From assembly GCA_963678675.1 (NCBI GenBank), contig OY783192.1, positions 14,058,424-14,122,423 on the forward strand: a stretch of 64,000 nt of DNA, in the 5' to 3' direction. Source of the stretch: Xiphydria camelus. Taxonomy: Eukaryota; Arthropoda; Insecta; Hymenoptera; Xiphydriidae. Both the position numbers and the translations under genes were made by a program. The number at the start of each line of letters is the position of its first letter. The first letter of the stretch is position 1. A model generated the notes under the pieces. That model was given only the letters and a program-made list of their open reading frames with translations. It ran no database searches and was not told the DNA's origin. Of the stretch, positions 55,334 through 64,000 are shown piece by piece.

Positions 55334-55493
55334 CACATTCGCTGCCACTTTTAGATTGATTGCATCGCGCTCAGTGCCGGTAACAGACTGAATAATGTAG
55401 GTAATGTGCACGACAATGTGTCTCCGATCGGAGCCGGCGGCACAGGCGCGAAGTGTCGACTGGCTCCGATCGGAGCCGGCGGCAGCAAACGTG
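55334..55493. mobile_element. 160-bp TTAA-flanked MITE with two CTCCGATCGGAG palindromes
   Basis: TTAA at 55330-55333 and 55494-55497; ends CACATTCGCTGCC and GGCAGCAAACGTG. The palindrome CTCCGATCGGAG occurs at 55432-55443 and 55464-55475, both times followed by CCGGCGGCA. Confidence 0.7.
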
Positions 55494-55792
55494 TTAAAAA
55501 TTTTGTGAAGACAATGAATTTACCGACATTCATAGTCGGTAAATTTACGAAGTGTGCACGTCGAAAAGGCACCGTGACTGCACTGAGTGTAACTACTGTG
55601 TCTTTACGCTGTGAACCACTCAGTGTGTTCACTGTGTAACCACGGTGCTATTAGTTTGTGTACGCCACGCGATCATGCCACGGTGAGACCACAGTGACGC
55701 CACTACGTGGCAGCACTGCGTGCGGTTAGCGTGTAAATCGACGCTTTGTGCTATCGGGGTTGATATTCATAACCTCAAAGCTATACCGTATG

Positions 55793-56125
55793 TCCCACTC
55801 TGTACGGGCCAATTTGAAGTTACCTTCGGGGAGGCTTGGTCGGTACTTGAGTCATTTAATACCGGTAGAAGTCGAGTCGGTAGTTAGAGTTGGTGTCAAT
55901 TCGGGTGATCGAAGCGTCTAACTTCGAAATTATGAATTTGTGAATAATGGAAATTACCATTATTCACAAATTCATAATTTCGAGGTTAGATGCTTCGATC
56001 TCCCGAATTGACACCAACTCTAACTACCGACTCGACTTCTACCGGTATTAAATGTTTCGATTACCGACCAAGCCTCCCTGAAGGTAACTTTCAAACTGGC
56101 CCGTACAGAGTGGGACATACGGTAT
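55793..56125. mobile_element. Element K: 333-bp palindrome with ATACCGTATGTCCC ends
   Basis: Nearly the whole element is one inverted repeat centred near 55955. The arms share GACTCGACTTCTACCGGTAT and GCTTCGATC-CCCGAATTGAC. A partial copy of one arm follows at about 56213-56340. Confidence 0.65.
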
Positions 56126-56784
56126 TATGTTTACGTGGGTTCTATCAGTAGCCAAGTATTGCTTTCAAAATGTATAATATTACGGCACAATGTTATCGTT
56201 GGAAAGGAAGTTACTCACCATAATTCACAAATTCACGTTTTCGAGATTGGACGCTTCGATCTCCCGAATTGACACCAACTCTAACTACCGACTCGACTTC
56301 TACCGGTATACAGGTAAATGAGAGTACCGACCAAGCCCGGCCGATGGTAAATTTCAAGGTCCCTGCAATTGTGCGGTGCTGTGCGGATCATGCTGTATTA
56401 GTATCGGGTTTGAATCCTGGCGCACCGTCTGACCTCTCCTCTAACGTCACGCGCTATTACCGCATTTTCTCCTATTCGTTCAAAAATTCCGTTTTCTCGA
56501 AACCTTTTACTAAATTACACAAAAACTACTAAGTGAAATTGGTTTAAACTGTGTGCAGGATAGAAGTTTATAACTACATGCAAAATAAAACGTTTTCTTT
56601 TTACCATTTCTTCCATTTTAAGAGCCAATATTATTACTATCAAATCATCGGTCCATAAGGTTCCATGTTAATCAGTGACTTTTCAAACATGAATAAAAAA
56701 AACGGTTAAGTGAATTTCTTTCAAATTTTTACAGTAGCGTTCTGTGTGATGAAGTGAAGATATAAGAAAAAAATCTTATAGCAC

Positions 56785-59242
56785 AAGAGCCAGCGACAGC
56801 CAGACCTTCGTTATTTTATAAAGGCTGAAAGTTTCTCAGTGTATGTCCCTAATAGAGGTAAAAACGATCCCCGAATATGAAGTTTGGATCATGGTGGCTT
56901 TGGCAGGTAACATGTGGCAAAGGTGTAAAAAAATGGACCTTACTTTCGTTAAAGTATAAAGCTCAGTTTTTATATATTTTATTCGGAATAATATTAGAAA
57001 TCACGTCGTCCATTGCCAGACACTTAGTATGGTTCCAACCCCCTGCCAGACACCCTTAAACTCTAATAAATTGTAATTAAACTTTCGTCATAGTATAAAA
57101 GCTAAATTTTATATATGTTATTTGGGGAACTATCAAAAGATGTTTCCTCAGTAGCCAGACAGTTTCGATGGTTTCTACATCTTGCCAGATACATTGAAAG
57201 TCTGTCGTAGGCTAGTATAGGTGCGAGCGCGAGGCACTATATATATACAAGCGGGTGCGAGTGAAATAGTGAGTCCGGTCTATTGCGATCTTTTGTTGCG
57301 CATCTGTCATTTACTCAGTATCATGTGTTGAACAGTGTTTTTTGGATTTATCGGAAAATTTAATTGAAGACACACGTGGATAAAGGTGTCATGTAACATT
57401 TATTTTGCCACGGAGTGGAGTAGTAGTGACGAAGATAATGAAGATATCGACGACAACGATGAAAATCATTAAATATTTCTTTGAATCCAGTAATACATAT
57501 TTGAAATCATATCAAAACATTATTGATTAATTTATTAAATTTTTGTTGCATTTGACATTAAATTTTGCATTTAAATTTTTTTTGACATGAACATTCTACT
57601 GAATCATTTTTTGAAAATTTATTTCTTAGTCATAAATAATTCGATATAATTAAATTTTCCGATAAATCCAAAAAACACTGTTCAACACATGATACTGAGT
57701 AAATGAAAGATGCGCAACAAAAGATCGCAATAGACCGAACTCACTATTTCACTCGCATCCGCTTGCATATATAGTTCCTCGCGCTCGCACCTACGGCAGA
57801 CTTTCAATGTGTCTGGCAAGATGTAGGAACCATCAAAACTGTCTGGCTACTGAGGAAACATCTTTTGATAGTTCTCCAAATAACATATATAAAATTTAGC
57901 TTTTATATTATGACGAAAGTATAATTACAATTTATTGTAGTTTAAGGGTGTCTGGCAGGGGGTTGGAACCATACTAAGTATCTAGCAATGGACGACGTGA
58001 TTTCTAATATTATTCCGAATAAAATATATAAAAACTGAGCTTTATATTTTAACGAAGTTGAGGTCCATTTTTTTATACCTTTGCCACTTGTTACCTGCCA
58101 AAGCTACCATGATCCAAACTTCATAGTCGGGGATCGGTCATGAAAATTCTACTGAATCATTTTTTGAAAATTTATTTTTTAGTCATAAATAATTCTATAT
58201 AATTAAATTGTCCGATAAATCCAAAAAACACTGTTCAACATATGATACTGAGTAAATGAAAGATGCGCAACAAAAGATCGCAATAGACCGAACTCACTAT
58301 TTCACTCGCACCCGCTTGTATATACAGGGTGATTCGAAATGGGCGCACTTCCTCTCGTAGAGAGATTCTTCGCAAAAAACTGAACCGAAAGTTCCTATAC
58401 AAAATGTTTGTGCTCCGCCTAGTTTACAAGATAATCCAGTTCGAAAATATCCAATCCAAAGTCAGATTCAAGGGACAACCAGGGCCGTGATAACTGGGGC
58501 CAACTTCATAAGATTAGTGAGTAAGCATTCTATAGTTAGTCCTATCTGTTTCGCATTCCACTTTATCGCGATACATAATTTGTCTGTCAGTCTTATGAAG
58601 TTGGCCCCAGTTATCACGGCCCTGGTTGTCCCTTGAATCTGACTTTGGATTGGATATTTTCGAACTGGATTATCTTGTAAACTAGGCGGAGCACAAAAAT
58701 TTTGTACAGGAACTTTCGGTTCAGTTTTTTGCGAAGAATCTCTCTACGAGAGGAAGTGCGCCCATTTCGAATCACCCTGTATATAGTGCCTCGCGCTCGC
58801 ACCTATACTAGTCTACGACAGACTTTCAATGTGTCTGGCAAGATGTAGGAACCATCGAAACTGTCTGGCTACTGAGGAAACATCTTTTGACAGTTCCCCA
58901 AATAACATACCTATATAAAATTTAGCTTTTATACTATGACGAAAGTTTAATTACAATTTATTATAGTTTAAGGATGTCTGGCAGGGGGTTGGAACCATAC
59001 TAAGTGTCTGGCAATGGACGACATGATTTCTAATATTATTCCGAATAAAATATATAAAAACTGAGCTTTATACTTTAACGAAAGTAAGGTCCATTTTTTT
59101 ACACCTTTACCATCTGTTACCTGCCAAAGCCACCATGATCCAAGCTTTATATTCGGGGATCGTTCTTACCTCTATTAGGGACATACACTGAGAAACTTTC
59201 AGCCTTTATAAAATAACGAAGGTCTGGCTGTCGCTGGCTCTT
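56785..59242. mobile_element. Element U: foldback with repeated GCCAGACA words and internal duplication
   Basis: Ends AAGAGCCAGCGACAGCCAG and the inverse. The left arm is 56785-about 57480. The inverse is present twice (about 57600-58140 and 58140-59242), so one arm was duplicated. The words GCCAGACAC/GTCTGGCA recur roughly every 90-110 bases in each arm. A TA-flanked MITE (58325-58779) is nested in the last copy. No coding sequence recognised. Confidence 0.6.
58325..58779. mobile_element. 455-bp CAGGGTGATTCG-type MITE
   Basis: TA at 58323-58324 and 58780-58781; ends CAGGGTGATTCGAAATGGGC; the arms are over 150 bp and nearly perfect. The same terminal type as element X. Confidence 0.7.
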
Positions 59243-59400
59243 GCTGTATTAGTAATTGGTGCGTTTTCATTTCACTGATGTCCCTCCTTAAACACAGTCT
59301 GAAAAAATCTCGGATTTTCGCCTAATGACATAAGATACTATTTCGACAGATAAATAGAGATCTATTCGATCGTTGAAAAAAAGATGCCTTTAAGGTTATT

Positions 59401-59808
59401 ATACAGTATGCCCCATTGGTAACGCAAGTACATATTTGAATTTCCCTGACATTTGACTTTGGTAGTGCTTGGAACGGTGCTGTAGTTAGAGTTGGCTTTA
59501 GAAGAGTGCGCTGTGTTCTTACGAGCCGTGTTTCGAAACCTGTATGACTATTTCTCATCACCTCTACACATTATTTACCATTATTTACAAATTCAGTTAA
59601 TTTCGAGATTAGACGCTTCGATCTCCCGAATTGACAGTTCCCGGGAAATCAGACGTTTTACACTTTTCGCTCTCGAAGCACGGCTCGTAAGAACGCAGCG
59701 CACTCTTCTGAAGTTAACTCTAACTACAGCACCGTTGCAAGCACTACCAAAGTCAAATGTCAGGGAAATTCAAATATGTACTTGCGTTACCAATGGGACA
59801 TACTGTAT
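59401..59808. mobile_element. Element L: 408-bp palindrome related to element K
   Basis: Ends ATACAGTATGCCCCATTGG and ATACAGTATGTCCCATTGG. Inner words GACGCTTCGATCTCCCGAAT are shared with element K. Both arms carry AGAACGCAGCGCACTCTTCT-like sequence. Confidence 0.6.
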
Positions 59809-59939
59809 AGGTCAGGGAAGAACGTTACAAGAACGAATACACGACAAAATGTCCACTACTTACTTCAGATTTGAAGCTTTTTAACGTAGTACTAGCGCGA
59901 TAATCTCAACCGAAAGTTTCATCTCATGTACCGTATGTC

Positions 59940-60259
59940 CGGGATCAAAGCACCCATAGCAAAATTGCGAGTTTTGTATGAGCACCCTTGTGGGTCTCCT
60001 CGTCCAACAGAATCACCGGAGAGGCGTGAATGCGAATTCAAGGGGGGTTTTGACTGGGTCGTGAACTGGGCGAAAGCACTACCTGTATTGTGCATGTGTC
60101 TTGTCATTGACAATACAGGTAGTGCTTTCGCCCAGTTCACGACCCAGTCAGAACCCCGCTTTACGCTTCTCCGGTGATTCTATTGGACAAGGAGACCCAC
60201 AGAGGTACTCATGCAAAACTCGCAATTTTGTATGGGTGCTTTGATCGCGGACATACGGT
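59940..60259. mobile_element. Element J: palindrome with ACCGTATGTCC ends and a perfect 30-bp hairpin core
   Basis: Ends ACCGTATGTCCG-GATCAAAG and the inverse. Inside, 60061-60090 pairs without mismatch with 60111-60140 around a 20-base loop. A truncated relative is at 37670. Confidence 0.65.
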
Positions 60260-60312
60260 GCTTGTCTTAAGATCTAACACCAGCAGTTTCACTATCTTGA
60301 ATATCGTCGTAA

Positions 60313-60458
60313 TGGCCAGTTTACATTGATCGACCCTTCACTTACCTACTTAACCACTCTACTCACTCACTCGCCCAATCGTTTACATTAGTCGAGTTAA
60401 CCTGCTTTTCTTCACTCGGCCTTCTGCGCTCATCTACTCGACCAATGTAAACTGGCCA
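60313..60458. mobile_element. 146-bp TAA-flanked MITE
   Basis: TAA at 60310-60312 and 60459-60461; ends TGGCCAGTTTACATTG. The three-base TWA-type duplication fits PIF/Harbinger. Confidence 0.65.
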
Positions 60459-60599
60459 TAAGGGATCCCTCATAAGAAAAAAAAATGATTACCACTCCTC
60501 TGAAACTTTGTGAGCAGCTTCATTTTGCCGAGCCTGCCAGCTTTTTTATCTGCGAAAAGTCTGGTTTCCGCCGGGGTTTCGAGATATTAGTTAACAAAC

Positions 60600-61080
60600 A
60601 TGTTAAATTTATGAATTTTGTTTATTGATGACCAACAAGCTGATTCTTTGCCCGAATTAAGATAAATATTTATGAAATCAAACGGTAACATTGTCCGACA
60701 AGTTTTCTGCCGGGTATGTCCAGTCCGACACTCTGAACATGTCAAATTTATGAATTTTATTTATTGATGACCAACAAGCTGATTCTTTGCCCGAAGTAAG
60801 ATAAATATTTATGAAATCAAATGGTAACATTCTCCGACAAGTTTTCTGCCGGGTATGTCCAGTCCGACACTCTGAATATGTCATTATTATGAAGCATGTT
60901 GACATCATTATCACTTGTCGGACAAAAATACCACACGTTAAATAAACAAATTTTATGATAAGCAGTCACGTACCCGGCAGAAAACGTGTGGGACAATGTT
61001 ACCGTTTCATTTCATAAATATTTATCTTACTTCGGCAAAGAATCAGCTTGTTGGTCATCAATAAACAAAATTCATAAAGG
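60600..61080. repeat. Direct and inverted repeats of a ~135-bp unit
   Basis: The unit (ATTGATGACCAACAAGCTGA, GATAAATATTTATGAAATCA, TTTTCTGCCGGGTATGTCCAG words) occurs twice head-to-tail at about 60615 and 60750. It occurs once inverted at about 60970-61075. Confidence 0.6.
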
Positions 61081-62014
61081 ACCCCGCACTATTTTAAGGT
61101 AAAATGGGTTTCATTCACGGAATCTAAAAACTATATAGACTTGTATGTTAGGTCATCCTGATCACAAAAATCCTTGGCATAAAAAATTCTACCGACAGGA
61201 TTTCGAGATATCTGCCGATGAAGTGAAAGAGTGCCCTATCAAAATAATTCTTGAATATGAGTTTCGACAACCTATAATGGCCCCGCCAGACGTGTATTAA
61301 CACCCAATGACGTTCAAAAACAATGGTTTATATGTATGCCGTATTATACATATGTATATGGACATGTATATATATATATATATACAGGGTGACGCAAAAG
61401 TGCGGCAACGGTCCAGTAGTTAAAATACCGGATTTATTATAAAACTGAGATTTTGCATATACGTAAACAAATATACTGCAAGTCTTATGACGTCCAAATC
61501 TCGTTTTGACACCTGGGGGTTACGAGCTATTGCATCTTCAACGACGATATGCTTCGATATTTAGGTTGTGGATAACTTTGTAATAATTAAATATAATAAT
61601 ATCGCTATTTTCATATTCTGGAGAATGGATATAGATACTGAATGCTAAGCTTGGGTGGAAAAAGTGTACAATCTGTCAATTGCATTCAGCAGTCACGAAC
61701 CAGATATAAAAAAACAAATTAATTTTTCCAGGTACATTCATTTTATTCGCATCCATCACTCATTTTATTTGTTACTGTTAACGATCACGTTAATATTAAC
61801 ACAATGAGTAAATCTTCCAAACTGAAAGAATTATCATCTCAAATTATTGATTGTTCTAGCTATCGCGCTGCTGAATTATGTACAGAGACAGTACGAGGAT
61901 GGAGTACTTAGGGAAAGGGAGAGTGAGACCACACGGTGACGGCATAAGAGTTTCTTTGTTGTACACTATGGGGTAGTGGCACAATTTTAGGAAAACATTT
62001 TTTTATATAGGGTA
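61081..62014. other. Non-coding stretch with a TA microsatellite and one CAGGGTG end
   Basis: A (TA)n run at about 61370-61384 is followed by CAGGGTGACGCAAAAGTG, a Tc1/mariner-type MITE end without a visible partner. No supported gene. Confidence 0.4.
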
Positions 62015-62018
62015 TTAA

Positions 62019-62753
62019 GGGGTTACACCACTTTGAAATTTCCAAGAAATCAAAAATTTTTTTTTTGGCTGAAAATACTCTCTATGTGGTATACAAAATG
62101 ATATGTCGTTAGTTACAAATCGATATCTAAAGTGAAAGAGCAATTTTTGAAGCGTAGAAACAGAGACGTGCACAAGCGCGCTAATGTCCTCGCAAAACTT
62201 TTAACGCGTTTTTCTTAAAACTGCATTTTAAAAGTCGGTGGGCACTCTAGCTCCGCCAATTTTCAATCAATCGTCTTGATTCTTTTTTTATTTTATTCGT
62301 AATATGTTTATCTGGCGAAATATATACGTACGGTTTTTTCAAAGTATTGATATTTGCGTTTTTTAAGCCATATTAATTAACGCAATTTAGGGCAAAATAT
62401 GTATCTCTCCTTTCAAATCGATGCCATTTTGTGAAAAATGCATATTTTTGAAAACGGTTTCATATTTCGCTAGCTTTTGGGCTACAGAAAATAATTCTTT
62501 TTCGTTCATTGTTCTAACTTAAACCTGGACTGAGTTATCGGGCGCACGGCACGATCATCGATTTTCGCAGCGCTCCGGTAAATCGCCTTTCAAGCTGCCA
62601 TTTTTATAAATAAAAAAAATACAAACAAAATTTGTTGTTGTTTAATAGTAGTATAATACCTTACTGTACTTTAATTTGGATAAAAATGTTCCAATTCTTA
62701 AAAAAAAATTCTTGAAAAACCGTAATTTTTGGATGGGTCAGTGGTGTAACCCC
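62019..62753. mobile_element. 735-bp TTAA-flanked element
   Basis: TTAA at 62015-62018 and 62754-62757; ends GGGGTTACACCACT and the inverse (one mismatch region). The inside is AT-rich, with no coding sequence. The TTAA duplication suggests mobilisation by piggyBac or a similar enzyme. Confidence 0.6.
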
Positions 62754-62913
62754 TTAAGTCAACAACAGTTTTTGAAAAAAACGTTATTAACTTCAATCGC
62801 GAGATACAAAATTATTAAAGTAATGCTAATTTGCGCGCCTAAATCTCTGCCGTGGCGTTATTTAGGCACTAGTGACGCGCAATCCGCGGAGCTGGCGCAC
62901 TTGTAATAATCTA

Positions 62914-63857
62914 AGAGCCAGCGACGTTTTTGTGGTAGGGATTTTGTAAAGAAAAAATCTATTATAAATCGTGAGGCGAACTTATTTTCTTTTCATATCG
63001 CTGAGTCTGGCACCCTGCATCCCTGGCGCCAGGGCGTAATGAGCATTTTTAGGGGGGTCGAAAATTCATATTTTTTAAAGTGATTTTGTAAAACAAAAAA
63101 ACATATTGAAAATCATTGTCATGACCTCAATATACTGAAACGGAAATTGCTAGATCCTTTTATTATGCCAAACAGCTCGCCAGACGCCTCAATTTGTAAT
63201 TAAAAAATTGTTTTTTGAAGTCATAGTGTAATGTCTGGCTTTTTTTACATAAATAGATTATTTAATTCTAAGCCCCTCTCTAAAATGCCATACGGATATT
63301 TCATGGCGAACATGTAAAAAAAAAAGTTGAAGTATTGTAATTTCGTTCCTAAGTCACTGAAGTCACTGAAGTCAATCCCCACTCCTTAACCGTCCCCGCT
63401 CCCCGCAACTCCCCGTGACGGCCCATACTTAGAAACGAAATTACAATACTTTAACATTTTTTTGACATGTTCGCCATGAAATATCCGTCTGGTATTTTAG
63501 AGAGGGGCTTAGAATTAAATAATCTATTTATGTAAAAAAAGCCAGACATTACACTATGACTTCAAAAAACAATTTTTTTAATTACAAATTGAGGCGTCTG
63601 GCGAGCTGTTAAGCATAATGAAATGATCTGGCAACTTCCGTTTCAGTATATTGAGGTTATGACAATGATTTTCAATACGTTTTTTTGTTTTATAAAATCA
63701 CTTCAAAAAATATGAATTTTCGACCCCCCTAAAAATGCTCATTACGCCCTGGCGCCAGGGTGCCAGACTCAGCGACATGAAAAGAAAATAAGTTCGTCTC
63801 ACAATTTATAATAGATTTTTTTTTACAAAATCACTACCACAAAAACGTCGCTGGCTC
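62914..63857. mobile_element. Element V: foldback related to U
   Basis: Ends GAGCCAGCGACGTTTTTG and the inverse. The arms are over 400 bp each and close to perfect, sharing TGGCGCCAGG, GAGTCTGGCACCCTG and CAATTTGTAATT words. The centre near 63370 is GC-rich. The terminal GAGCCAGCGAC is shared with element U. Confidence 0.65.
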
Positions 63858-64000
63858 ATCGTCTATAATGTGTGATCAGAGGTTCTCAATTACTAATTCA
63901 CTACTGAATGTCGTCAGGGTACATGAGCCTCTGACGTCAAACAGGCATCCGGATTCAAAACTATGATGCTACTTTTAAACTGAAAATTACATTTTTTGAA

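Larger units (their letters stand above)
54485..55759. mobile_element. Element T: inverted-repeat element containing a tRNA-like sequence and two nested MITEs
   Basis: Ends CCCCGATAGCAAAGTGGC and GCTTTGTGCTATCGGGG. Rich in CAGTGAC/CACTGTG-type words on both sides. It contains a tRNA-like sequence (minus strand), a palindromic MITE (54909-55025) and a TTAA-flanked MITE (55334-55493). No clear target duplication. Confidence 0.5.

Noticed and set aside
57410..57480. Short acidic frame inside element U (SSDEDNEDIDDNDENH)
   Set aside because: Only about 16 residues and no start or splice context; similar acidic ends occur in transposases but this cannot be supported.
61803..61911. 35-codon ATG frame after a CAGGGTG end
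   Set aside because: Too short, no domain, and no partner TIR to define an element.

Overview
This is a 64-kb piece of an AT-rich insect nuclear genome. The only convincing host gene is a BTB/POZ transcription factor of the arthropod ttk/lola group (49.3-50.1 kb) with insect-type splice sites. The transposon families (piggyBac, pogo/CENP-B-like DDE, THAP-DDE, Tc1/mariner, hAT, jockey-like LINE, many palindromic MITEs) fit an insect. I lean towards Hymenoptera, but this cannot be proven without a search. Nearly everything else is transposable-element sequence, much of it nested.

Layout. 0-1 kb: end of a PIN-like nuclease-domain gene that enters from outside the window. 1.7-4.85 kb: a DDE transposon (element A) whose inverted arms each carry the 3' end of the transposase and a tRNA-like Pol III cassette. 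5.0-7.7 kb: a broken THAP-DDE transposase gene with a deleted piggyBac copy in its THAP exon. 7.8-8.9 kb: a GC-rich, LTR-like stretch. 8.9-9.8 kb: a broken EEP-nuclease fragment. 10.6-11.5 kb: a Tc1-like remnant. 15.0-18.05 kb: a foldback element with six 141-bp modules per arm. 18.1-18.9 kb: a small element with tRNA-like cassettes in both arms. 20.4-24.1 kb: element B, a near-intact relative of A with 0.89-kb arms and a gene-like exon inside. 24.4-27.1 kb: an apparently intact piggyBac with a spliced start codon. 28.1-32.8 kb: small foldback, piggyBac-type and mariner remnants.

32.9-46.5 kb: a ~13.6-kb nested stack. An old foldback element was invaded by a hAT-containing foldback (33.4-35.7), a 1.5-kb tRNA-carrying palindrome (38.1-39.6) and a near-intact 5.7-kb LINE with a perfect 17-bp target duplication (39.65-45.37). 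46.9-50.1 kb: a possible first exon and two coding exons of the BTB gene; its zinc-finger exons are not in the window. 51.4-63.9 kb: more piggyBac, TA-flanked and TTAA-flanked elements and two related foldbacks that share the terminus GAGCCAGCGAC.

The parts that look least described are: (1) DDE transposons with tRNA-like Pol III units (A box, B box, T-run) inside their terminal inverted repeats, in at least three elements; (2) piggyBac families and MITEs, each with its own short perfect palindrome repeated near the ends; (3) a piggyBac transposase whose ATG exists only after splicing; (4) modular foldback arms with a strict 141-bp period.
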